Assembly: GCA_012728915.1 (NCBI GenBank)
Contig: JAAYEC010000040.1
Coordinates: forward strand, 1 to 42,616
Source of the DNA: Deltaproteobacteria bacterium
GTDB lineage: Bacteria > Desulfobacterota > Syntrophia > Syntrophales > UBA2192
DNA length: 42,616 nt
Direction of reading: 5' to 3'
Part shown: positions 1 through 10,300 of the stretch, one piece after another
Position numbering within the stretch: the stretch's first letter is position 1
How the letters are laid out: every line of letters starts with the position of its first letter
Made by a program: the position numbers and the translations under genes
Notes under the pieces: model-generated
Told to the model about the DNA's origin: nothing
Database searches by the model: none
The model's input: only the letters and a program-made list of their open reading frames with translations

Positions 1-11
1 CCGGGTCTCAT
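1..11 (-). CDS. Start of a third formate dehydrogenase operon gene (partial)
   Basis: An ATG at 11 on the minus strand lies two bases after the fdnH stop codon, with a GGGGGTGAG stretch just upstream that could serve as its ribosome binding site. Only three codons (Met-Arg-Pro) are in the window. In fdnGHI-type operons the gene after fdnH encodes the membrane cytochrome b subunit FdnI or an NrfD-like quinone-reactive subunit. That identity is inferred from position only; nothing in the residues shows it. Confidence 0.4.
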
Positions 12-13
12 GC

Positions 14-817
14 TCACTCACCCCCTTCCTTCTTGCCGGCCCCGGCATCGTCGTAGGGCAGCTTGGGCCCCTTGATCAGGTAGTGCAAAAACGACCCCGC
101 CAGAATGCCGCCAGCCGCCAGAAGGGAGAGGGGCTTGAAGAAGTCCTTCCAGACGATGATCGACAGCGGCACCGACGGGCTCTGGGGAAGCGCGTCGTAG
201 ACCTCGGGCTTCTCGCTCAGGACGTAGAGTACGTGCGTCCCGCCGACGAACCTGTCGCCGTAGACGTTGGCGTCGCCTCCCAGCTCCTTCACCCGCTTTT
301 CCGCCGCCCGGAGCATCACGTCCTTACGGCCGATCGTCAGGGCGCCCGTCGGACAGGACAGCACGCAGGCGGGCAGCCGGCCCGCCTGGAGCCGCGTCTG
401 GCAGAGGTCGCACTTGGTGATGCGGTCGGTCGACTCGTTGTACCGGGGGACCTCGAAGGGGCAGGCCGCGACACAGTTCTTGCAGCCGATGCAGAGGTCC
501 TCCTTCAGCCCGACCGAGCCGAACTCCGTGTAGTGGAGCGCCCCCGTGGGGCAGACCTTCACGCAGGCGGCATCGGTACAGTGCATGCAGCCGTCCTTGC
601 GGAAGAGCCACTTGAGAGTTCCCTTCGAATCCACGTGTTCCTGGAAGCGGATGAGCGTCCAGGTGTTCCACTGCAGGTCGGGGGGGTTCTGGTAGCTGCC
701 GAAGTTGCGCGTCCGTTTCCCGGGCATTTCGTTCCACTGCTTGCATGCGACCTGGCAGCCGCGGCAGGCGGTGCATTTCGTCGTATCGATCAGCTTTACG
801 ATATCCGTATCCTGCAT
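14..817 (-). CDS. fdnH: Formate dehydrogenase iron-sulfur (beta) subunit
   Basis: The 267-residue protein carries electrons from the molybdenum/tungsten catalytic subunit through four [4Fe-4S] clusters towards the membrane. Four cysteine groups are visible: CTACRGCQVAC near residue 18, CMHCTDAACVKVCP near 77, CIGCKNCVAACP near 109, and the split CDLC...CVLSCP group at about 136-158. A single C-terminal membrane segment (about residues 226-246, LSLLAAGGILAGSFLHYLI) and a short charged tail match FdnH/FdoH anchoring. It is slightly shorter than E. coli FdnH. It follows fdnG by 10 bases and is probably co-transcribed with it. The closest alternative, an FdhB of a soluble enzyme, is less likely because of the membrane helix. 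Confidence 0.93.
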   Translation of the reverse strand: MQDTDIVKLIDTTKCTACRGCQVACKQWNEMPGKRTRNFGSYQNPPDLQWNTWTLIRFQEHVDSKGTLKWLFRKDGCMHCTDAACVKVCPTGALHYTEFGSVGLKEDLCIGCKNCVAACPFEVPRYNESTDRITKCDLCQTRLQAGRLPACVLSCPTGALTIGRKDVMLRAAEKRVKELGGDANVYGDRFVGGTHVLYVLSEKPEVYDALPQSPSVPLSIIVWKDFFKPLSLLAAGGILAGSFLHYLIKGPKLPYDDAGAGKKEGGE

Positions 818-827
818 AGCCTCTCTC

Positions 828-3800
828 CTATAGCTTCGTCACGTTGACCATGAACGCCTTGTACTCGGGGCAGAACGTGTTGGCGTCGCCCACGGTGGGC
901 GTCAGGAAGTTCGTGCTGTCGCCGCCGTCCTTGGGGTGAAGCCAGCCGTAGTTGAAGGGCAGGCCGACCTGGTGGACCGTCTTGCCCTCGACCTGGAACG
1001 GACGGAACCGCTTCGTGACCATGGCGACGCACTCCACGGCCCCGCGCGCGGAGGACACCCGGACCCGCTGGCCGTTCTCGATGCCCTTCTCCTTTGCCAG
1101 GGGTTCGCCGATCTCGACGTAGAGCTCCGGCTGCATCTCCAGCAGCCAGGCCTGCCATCGCGTGAGGGCGCCCGAGCACCAGTGCTCGGTGCAGGAGTAG
1201 GTGGTGCAGACGTAGGGGAATTTTTCGTCCGCGTTGGCAACCCTGTCCATGTCGCTCGAGAATATCTGGATTGCGGGATTGATCAACTGGCCCGACAGGG
1301 GGTTCTTCGTGAGCGGCCCTTCCAGGGGTTCGTAGTGCTCGGGGAAGGGGCCCTCGGCCATCCCGGGCCCGAAGAGGGCACCCAGGCCGTCGGGTTTCAT
1401 GATGAAGGGGTACTTCCCCCTCTGCCTGTCCGCCTGGGGCGGCCAGGGCCCGTCAGGCACGTCACCGACCCAGGCCTCGCCGGTCCATTCGAGGAGCTTG
1501 CGTTTCGGGTTGTAGGGCTTGCCGTGGATGTCGCAGGAGGCCCGGTTGTAGATGATCCGCCGGTTGACCGGCCAGGCATAGGACCAGTTGGGGTAGAGCC
1601 CGAGGCCCGTCGGGTCGTCCTTGCCTCGCTTGGCCATCTTGTTCAGTCCGCCGGCGTCGAAGCTGCCCGCCATGACCCAGTTGCCGCTGGAGGTCGAGCC
1701 GTCGTCGCCGAGCATGCCGAAGGAGGGCACGAGCTGTCCCTTCTTGAATTCCGTCCTCGTTCCCTTCGCCTTGTCCTCGATCACCGTGTCCCTGAGGAAG
1801 TATCCGTTGATCTGCTTGGCCACCTTGAGGGCGTCGTAACGGCCCTTGGCATCCTTGTAGTCCCATTTCAGGTTCAGAATGGGTTCGGGGCACGCGCCGC
1901 CTTCCTTCGCATAGAGCGCCCTGACGGCCTCGAGGATCCTGATCGTGATCTCGCCGACGGGGATCGCGTCGTCAGGGGCCTCGGCGGCCTTGTACTTCCA
2001 CTGGACCCACCGGCCGCTGTTGCTCTGGCTTCCCTCTTTCTCCATGGAGGCCGAAGCGGGCAGGAGGAAGACCTCCGTCTTGACCTTCGCGGGGTCGACG
2101 CCGGGGCCCTTCCAGAAGCAGTACGTCTCGTTGTCGAAGATATTCTCGCCCACGAGCCAGTCGAGGTTTTCCAGGGCCTTGCGGACCTTGGCCGTGTTGG
2201 GGGAGCTGACGGCCGGGTCCGTGCCGACGGCGAAGAGGCCCTTGATCTTGCCCTTGTACATCTCGTCGAAGAGGTGCATCAGGGAGGTTGCCTTTCCGTC
2301 GTCGAGCTTGGGGAGCCAGGAGTAGCCGAACCCGTTTTCGGCCGTCGCCTTGTCCCCGAAGAGGGCCTTGAGGAAGCTCACCGTGAACTTCGGGTAGTTC
2401 TGGTAGTAGTTGGCCGACTGGGGGTCGCTCGATTTCGGCGTGTTCTTCTCGAGGTACTGGGCCAGCGTGGCCTGGGAGGCGGCCGGCATCTTCAGGTAGC
2501 CCGGCAGGATGTTGTAGAGGATCGCATGGTCCGTTGAGCCCTGGACGTTGGGCTCGCCGCGCAGGGCGTTCACGCCGCCGCCGCAGATGCCCATGTTGCC
2601 CAGCAGCAGCTGGATGATCGACATGGTCCGGATGATCTGGCTGCCCGTTGTGTGGTGGGTCCAGCCCAGCGCGTAACACTCCGTGCCGGCCTTGTCCTTG
2701 ACACCCGTGGCGCTGTATTCCGAGTAGACCTTCGTCAGGTCTTCCTTGGATACGCCCGTGATGCTCGACACCTTCTCCAGGGTATAGCGGGAGTAATGCT
2801 TCTTCAGGAGCTGGAAAACGCAGCGGGGATGGGTGAGCGTCATGTCCCGCAGGGGGATTCCCCTGGCGTCTTTCTCGAAGACCCAGCTGTCCTTTCTGTA
2901 CTTTCGCCCCTTTGCATCGTATCCTGAGAAGAGGCCGTCCTTGAAGTAGAAACTCTCGCTTACGATGAAGGAGGCGTTGGTGTAGTTGACGACGTACTCC
3001 CGGAATTCCTTCTTGTTCGTCAGGATGTAGTGGATCATCCCTCCGAGGAAGGCGATGTCCGTCCCGGAGCGCAGGGGAACGTGGTAATCGCAGCGCGCCG
3101 ACGTGCGCGTGTAGCGGGGGTCGACATGGATCAGCCGCGCCCCGTTCTGCTCTTTGGCCCGCAGGATCCACTTGAAGGCGATGGGGTGGTGCTCGGCGGC
3201 GTTGCTCCCCATGATGAGGATGACGTCGCTGTTCTTCAGATCGATATAGTGGTTCGACATCGAACCGCGCCCGAACGACTCTCCCAGAGCCGCTACCGAG
3301 GGGCTGTGTCAGACCCGGGCCTGGTGGTCGATGTAGACGAGCCCCATCGACCGGCAGGCCACGCTCATCAGCCAGCACTCCTCGTTGTCCACGTTGGAGC
3401 TGCCGAGGTGGCCGATCGTTTCGCAGCGGTTGACGAGCTCTCCCCTGGCGTTGCGAGTGACGAAGCCCTTGTCGCGCGTGTCCTTCACGAGGCGGGCGAT
3501 CCGCTCAAGGGCCCAGTCCCAGGTCTTTTCCTCCCACCGGTCGCCCATGGGGGCCCGGTAGAGGACCTTGCGAAGCCGGTACTTGTTGGCCTCGGTGAGA
3601 TCGAAGAAGCCGGCGCCCTTGGCACAGAGCGAACCCTCGTTGATGGGGTGCTCGGGATCTCCCTCGATGTTGAAGATTTTTCCGGTGTTGCGGTCGACAC
3701 TGCAGATCAGGCCGCAGCCCACGGAGCAGTAGCAGCAGACCGTGGTGACCTGCCTGGCCGCCATCACGCGCTGCATCTTGTTGATCTCGGCGGCGTACGC

Positions 3801-3896
3801 CTTTGCCGGGCCCAGGTCCACGCCCAGGGAAGACAGGGCCACCCCCGATCCCAGGGCGCCGGACAGGGCCAGAAACCCTCTCCTCGTGATCTCCAT
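828..3896 (-). CDS. fdnG: Formate dehydrogenase alpha subunit, selenocysteine-containing, Tat-exported
   Basis: Catalytic subunit that oxidises formate at a bis-molybdopterin guanine dinucleotide Mo or W centre. Reading through an in-frame TGA (minus strand 3311-3309) gives 1022 residues, close to E. coli FdnG, with the TGA at codon 196 in the context DHQARV-U-HSPSVAALGESFG. That is the usual FDH selenocysteine site. A SECIS-like hairpin follows. The start at 3896 is chosen because a GGAGGAGGGAGG ribosome site precedes it and the protein then opens with a twin-arginine signal (MEITRRGFLALSG, alanine-rich, cleavage near AYA-AE). An N-terminal CCYCSVGCG group binds a [4Fe-4S] cluster. The frame is open further upstream, but that extension has no signal peptide. 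The mature enzyme should face the periplasm with FdnH. A conventional gene caller would split this into two ORFs. Confidence 0.95.
3276..3311 (-). promoter_or_regulatory. Selenocysteine codon and SECIS hairpin of fdnG
   Basis: The TGA at 3311-3309 is followed after 16 bases by a hairpin with arms CGGCTCT (3292-3286) and AGAGTCG (3282-3276) and a GGG loop; one pair is G-U. The position and the G-containing loop fit the bacterial SECIS that recruits SelB. It also encodes conserved protein sequence. Confidence 0.75.
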
Positions 3897-3945
3897 GTGA
3901 ACCTCCCTCCTCCGCCATATGACAAGGATGATATATGTCAGGCGT

Positions 3946-3974
3946 GGCATAGTCCATTTTGCCGTTTTTGTCAA
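3946..3974 (-). promoter_or_regulatory. Sigma70-type promoter of fdnGH
   Basis: TTGACA (3974-3969), a 17-base spacer and TATGCC (3951-3946) lie about 50 bases upstream of the fdnG start. A short inverted repeat TGACA...TGTCA (3920-3940) follows the -10 box and could be an operator. No experimental support; recognised by eye. Confidence 0.5.
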
Positions 3975-4267
3975 TCGAAATCCCGGGGCAAAAAGAGGGA
4001 AAACGAAGAACGAGAGACGTGACGAAACCCTTGCCTGGTCACGACTCATATTGAATTCGCACGCTTTAGAAAGTATGGGGAAACAAATGGAGCAAATGAT
4101 CACTGAGAAAGTGAAAGGCCGCGGGATGATGCATGGAGCCCGCTCCGGGCCGCATTGCGTCCTCGGCCGTTGCCGCGTCGTCAACAATTCGCCCATGCGT
4201 TCAATATGAAAATGGAGCTCAGAGGTCCGATCAAGCCACAACGAACACCCATCCGCCGAATCCGAGC
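3975..4267. other. Intergenic region between fdnG and the glucan synthase
   Basis: No credible gene is seen in this stretch. It is less GC-rich than its surroundings and contains a purine-rich run near 3988-4020. The short open frames here have no recognisable similarity or ribosome site. It separates two divergent transcription units. Confidence 0.5.
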
Positions 4268-4296
4268 TTGACCCGGGCCTGAATTCTTCCTATACT
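4268..4296 (+). promoter_or_regulatory. Sigma70-type promoter of the glucan synthase
   Basis: TTGACC (4268-4273), a 17-base spacer and TATACT (4291-4296) form a near-consensus promoter. Transcription should begin close to 4303. This decides the start of the next gene: the ATG at 4304 would be leaderless, whereas the ATG at 4379 has a GGAGGTGA site 11 bases upstream. Confidence 0.65.
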
Positions 4297-4378
4297 ACGT
4301 TTTATGCTGAAATCATTGAAGAAAATCACCGTGCCGAAGAAATCGGTCCGGGGCCGAAGGGAGGTGACCTCTTTCCGA

Positions 4379-7300
4379 ATGCCGTGGTGGGCACGCTTTC
4401 GATCGCGTTCGGACCGGACGCCCTTTCCGGAGCTGCCGGGGCACGAGGAATTGACGCAGCGCGCGGAATTGTTCGGCGTTATCCAGTTGGAGAACCACGC
4501 CCGGTTCCTGGCTTCCAAGCACGAATGCGAGTCCGTTCGGGGCAGCGAGCTGCTGCTGCGCCAACTGTCAAAAAACGAGGTAGGCATCCGCCGCTGCCAC
4601 CGGACCATCGCGGAGAGCGTGCGGCAAAGACATCGGATCTCGCCGGCGGCAGAATGGCTGCTGGACAACTTCCATTTGATCCAAGAGCAGATCGAGTTGG
4701 CGCAGGCACACCTGTCCCCGGGCTACAGCCGAGGATTGCCCCGCCTGACGACCGGGCCACGCCGAGGATTCCCCCGCATTTACGACATTGTGCTGGAGGT
4801 GGTCCGGCACACCGACGGCCAGGTGGGCCATGAAAATCTGAGCCTCTTCATCCGCGCCTATCAGGAGACGCACCCGCTGACGCTGGGCGAACTGTGGGCG
4901 GTGCCGATCATGCTGCGTCTGTCGTTGATCGAAAAACTTCATCTCGTGACCCAGCGAATCGCATGGCGGAGCAGCCAGCGGGACGAGGCCCTGCACTGGG
5001 CGGACCGCTTCCTGAAAAAGGTTGAAACGAACCCCCGGATGTTCGTGACGACGCTGGGCGACTTCGTACGGGCGGCTCCGCCCCTGACGTCACCCTTTAT
5101 CTCGGAGCTGGTGGCCAACATTGACGGCGTGAACCCCACCCTTGGCCTGGCGCTCAACTGGCTGGAGCAGGAGCTCTCCGAACACGGGCAGACCATCGAC
5201 CTCGTTTTGCAGAACGAAAATCAGGCGCAGGCCGCCGACCTCGTCACGATCAGCAACTGCATTACCAGCGTGCGCACCATGGCCGCCATCGACTGGGCGG
5301 ATTTCGTCGAAGCCGCCAGCGTGATCGAGGCTGTCCTGCGGCGCGACCCCGCCGGGGTCTATCCGCAGATGGATTTCCGCACACGGAATCGCTACCGAAC
5401 GCTGGTTGAGAAACTCGCACGCTACGGCCGCAAGTCCGAGCCGGACGTGGCCGAAGCGGCGGTGATGCTGGCCGCGGAGCGTCGGCAGGCGAACGCGGAC
5501 CGCCACGAAAGCCACGTGGGCTATTTCCTGCTGGACACCGGCCGCTCCGAGTTGGAAACCCGGATCGGCTGCCGCCTCCCGCTGCATCGACGGTTCAGCC
5601 GCTGCCTGGGGCGCCATCCCCTGGCCTTTTACCTGACCGCGGCGGTCGTGATGACCCTGGTGATGGCGGCTGTTCCCGCAGCCAGCCTGCGCGGAGCGGG
5701 CCCCGGTTGGGCCGTCACTCTCTGGGTGGCCGCCGCGTTGCTGGTCGCATCCCGACCTGCGATCGCGCTCATTAACTGGGTGAGCACGCTCCTGGTTCCC
5801 TCCCGTTTCCTGCCGAGTGTCGATTTTGCCAAGGGTATCCCGCCCGAACACCGAACCATCGTGGTGGTGCCGACCATGCTGGGTTCCCCGACCGAAGGCA
5901 TGCATCTGCTGGAGGATCTTGAAATCCGCTACCTGGGGAACAAATCCCCGAACCTGTTGTTCGCCCTGCTGACGGATTTCCTCGATGCCGATGCCGAGGA
6001 ACTTTCCAACGACCGCGAAAGCGTCGAGGCGACAGTCAAAGGCATCCGGAGGCTGAATGCGCGCCATGCACGGAAGGGCGATCCGATCTTCTTCCTCCTG
6101 CACCGTCCGCGTCGATGGAATCCCGAAGAGCGAAAATGGATGGGCCACGAACGCAAGCGCGGTAAACTCGAGGATTTCAACCGCCTAGTGGTCGAGGGCC
6201 GCACTGAGGCGTTTTCAGTGATCGAAGGCGACCCCGAGTTGCTTCGTTCCGTGCGCTACGCCATTACCCTGGATACCGACACGCAACTGCCGCCGGGGTC
6301 GGCCGTCCAGCTGGCGGGCGCAATGGCGCACCTGCTGAACCGTCCGCACCTTGATTCCGTCCGCCGGATGGTAACCCGCGGCTACGCCGTCCTGCAGCCG
6401 CGCATAGCCGTCAGCCTGACTTCCGCACGCCAATCACTCTTTGCCCTACTCCTGGCCGGCGAAGTGGGCATCGACCCCTACACGAGGGAAGTCGCCAGCG
6501 TCTATCCCGATTTCTTCGGCCGGGGCCAGTTCATAGGCAAGGGCATTTACGACATCCACACCTTCCATGCGGCGACGGGCGGGCGCTTCCCTGACAATCT
6601 CATCCTGAGCCACGACCTGATCGAGGGTTGCCACGCGCGCTGCGGATTCATCAGCAACGTGGAGTTGGTCGAGAACGAACCCTCGCGGGTGGTTGCCGAC
6701 ACCCGGCGACGGCACCGCTGGGTGCGGGGCGACTGGCAGATCGCGGGCTGGCTGTTTCCCCGCATCCCCGGACCCGACGGCCGCCGGGTCCGCAATCCCC
6801 TCGACGGACTGTCCCGATGGATGATCTTCGACAACCTGCGGCGCAGCCTGGTTCCGGCCGCGCTTTTCCTGACCCTGGTTTCCGCTGGGTATGCCTGGAC
6901 GGCGAGTGCAACCGGGCGCATTGCGGTCCTGCTGGGCGTGTATTTTCTGCCGTCGGCGCTGCGCACGCTACGCGCTTTTCTGCTCAAGGGAAAGCCGGTC
7001 CCGCTCCCCGTCCATCTGCGAGCCGTCACAGCGAAAGAAGGCCGTCAATGGGGGCTCGAGCTTTTGGAGCTGGCCTTCACGCCCTATCACGGGTGGGTCT
7101 ATCTGGACGCCGTTGTCCGCGTGTTCTGGCGGATGCGGAGCCGACGGCGACTGCTCGAATGGAAGACCGCCAGTCACAGCGAGAGGACGGCCGGGACTTC
7201 GGTCGGGGACGTTATCCGCGAGATGTGGTCGGCCCCCGCCCTTGCAGCGGCCTGTGCGGCGCCGGCGCTGGCGGGGATCGAACCGGCCAACCCTCTGCTC

Positions 7301-10300
7301 CTCGCGCTGGCGGGACTGTGGTTGGTTTCCCCCGGCATCGCCTGGTTCGTCAGCCGCACCCGCACCCCGCGTGTCCTCCCGTTGGATGCAGTCCAAGCCG
7401 CCTTCATTCGCCGGCTGGCGCGGCGCACCTGGGCTTACTTCGACCATTTTACAGGAGAAGCCAGCCATTGGCTCCCGCCCGACAATTTCCAGGAAATCCC
7501 GGCGCCGGCGGTCGCACCGCGGACCTCGCCGACCAACATCGGGATGGGCCTCGTAAGCGGCCTGGCCGCCTGCGATTTCGGCTACCTCTCGCCCGGACGC
7601 TTCCTTTTCCACACGGCCCGCACCATGGACACGCTGGAACGGATGGAGCGGTACCGCGGTCATTTCTACAACTGGTACAACATCCCCACCCTCAAGCCGT
7701 TGCACCCTCTCTACATTTCCTCGGTGGACAGCGGCAACCTTGCGGCGATGCTGATCGTCGTCCGTGAAGGCTTGCGGGAAATGATGCGCGGCCCCTTCCT
7801 GCCAGCGCGCTGGCGGGAAGGGCTCGAAGATGCCGCCGGCATCCTGCTGATGGAAATCGAATCGGCCCGGAAACGGCCGGAATGCCCCGTATCACCAGAC
7901 GTATTTCCGGCGGCAGCCGACCGGATCCGCGAACGGATCGAGGCCGTCCGCGCTGTCCCGCCGTCTTTGCGCGACATTCAGCGGGAACTGGAGACCTTCC
8001 GCGCGGGGCTCGAAGGCCTGGCCGGCGCGTTGGCGCCGGACGAATCTCTCTCCTTCTGGTGCGAGGCACTGCAACGACAGTGTACGGACTTTGTCGACGA
8101 AATCCGCTATTTCGCACCCTGGACCTGCGCCGAGCTTCCCTATTCTCCCGCGGCGGAGGATGCCGGCGCCGACGCGTCTCTGTGGAAAGAGTTGCAGCAG
8201 GAAACCGGGACCAGTCTCCCTCTGGACGCGCTTGCCACCCTGTTGCGTCGCTGGGAACCGCGTCTGACGCAAAGGCCGGCCGGGGATCCGTCCCAGCGCT
8301 GGATCGAGTGGCTGACGCTCGCCAGCTCACGGGCCTCCCAACGCATCACGGAACTCGGCGCCGTCGCTGAACGCTGCACCGAGTTCAGCGAATATGACCT
8401 GGATTTCCTCTACGATGCCGACCGGCATCAACTGTCCATCGGGTACAACCTCGACGCGCACAGCCGGGATCCCGGCTTCTACGATCTTCTGGCGTCGGAG
8501 AGCCGCTTGGGCAGCTATGTCGGCGTGGCCCGCGGTCAACTGCCGCTGGAACACTGGTTCCACCTCGGACGCCGGCTTGCACCGGGCGGGGGCCCGCCCG
8601 TGCTGACCTCGTGGAGCGGCTCGATGTTCGAGTACCTGATGCCGATGCTGGTCATGCCGGTTTACGACGGTACGCTTCTGGACGTGACCTGCAGGAGCGC
8701 GGTGCACCGCCAGATCAGCTACGGCAGGCAGACGGGCGTCCCCTGGGGTATTTCCGAGTCGGGATACAACCAGCTGGACTCGAGCCAAGCCTATCAATAT
8801 CGTGCCTTCGGCGTCCCGATGCTCGGCATGAAGCGCGGTCTGGCAGACGATCTTGTGATTGCGCCCTATGCGAGCGCCCTGGCCTTGATGGTTGAACCTG
8901 TGAAAGCCGTCCGCAACCTCCGACGCCTCGTCGATGCCGGAGCGGTCGGCCGCTTCGGCCTGTACGAGGCGGTGGACCACACACCCGCACGCGTGCCCGC
9001 CGGTGAACCTTTCGCCATTGTCCGCACCTGGATGGCGCACCACAACGGGATGTGTCTGCTGGCGTTCGGTCATCTGCTCCATGGCCAGCCGATGCAGCGT
9101 CGGTTCATGACCGATCTGCGGTTGAAGTCCGCAGCCCGGCTGCTGCAAGAACGCGTCCCGCTTGCGCGTCCGCGAATTCATCCCACGGTGGCGATGGGTG
9201 AAACCGCCGGTTTACCTGTCGGGGAAACCTTCGAATCAATCTCGCGCTCTTACGACACCCCCGACACTCCCGTGCCGGACGTGCATCTCCTGTCCAATGG
9301 GCGCTATCATGTCATGATTACCAACGGTGGAGGCGGCGTCAGCCGCTGGCAGGGACTCAACTTGACCCGCTGGCGCGAGGATTCCGCGCAGGACGTCCAC
9401 GGCTTCTTCTTCTATTTGCAGGAGGTGGGTACCGGCAAGACCTGGTCGCCCACCGCGCGGCCCTTGGTCGCTGATTTCGACCGCTATGAGGCGGTGTTTG
9501 CGCAAGGCGGCGCCGAGTTCCAGTCCGTCTCCCAACAGTTCCAGAGCCAGTTGAAAGTGGTCGTGTGTCCCGAAGACGATATGGAACTGCGGCAGCTGAC
9601 CCTGACCAACCTCTCCCGTCGGGCGCGAACGATTGAAATCACCAGCTACGCCGAACCCGTAATGCTTGCCGGCCGCGCAGAAGCGGCGCACCCTGCCTTC
9701 CACAAGCTGTTCGTGACCGCCTCGACCGTTCGCGACAAGGCCGCGCTGTTGTTTACCCGCCGCCCCTCGTCAGCGGGCGAACATCCGCCATGGATGTTTC
9801 ACTTCCTCGGCGTGGCGGGCGGCCTCATCCTGCGCGGACCTTCCTACGAGACCGATCGCGCGGCGTTCATCGGCCGCAACCGATCAGTGCGCAATCCGGC
9901 CGCCCTCGATCTGCCCGGTCCACTGCCCGATCGCACCGGATTTACATCAGATCCCGCTGCAGCCATCCGCTATCGAGTACGCATCGAGCCGGGCCGTTCT
10001 ATTCAGCTCAACGCCTTCCTTGGCGTTGCTGCCACACGGGAAGCAGCCGAAATCTATGTGGACCGCTGCCGTGATCCGCGTATGGCCGAACGCGTGTTTT
10101 CGCTGGCATGGACTCGCAGCCAAGTGTTCCTGCACCAGCTGCGCATCCGCGAGACGGACGCCCAGAACTATGCCCGCCTGGCCGGGTCGCTGTTTTTCGC
10201 CGGTCCCCATCGCCGCGGCCGTGCCAGCATCATCGCCGCCAACCGCAAGAACCAAGCCGCGCTTTGGAGCTACGGCATTTCCGGCGACCGCCCCATCGTT

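Noticed and set aside
936-2537. A 533-codon open frame on the plus strand opposite fdnG
   Set aside because: It is a GC-driven shadow of the fdnG coding strand, with no ribosome site and no recognisable domain. The fdnG reading is certain.
3935-3965. A sigma54 promoter (TGGCAT...TTTTGC) before the glucan synthase
   Set aside because: The GG and GC dinucleotides are about 13 bases apart instead of the required 10, and a good sigma70 promoter lies at 4268-4296.
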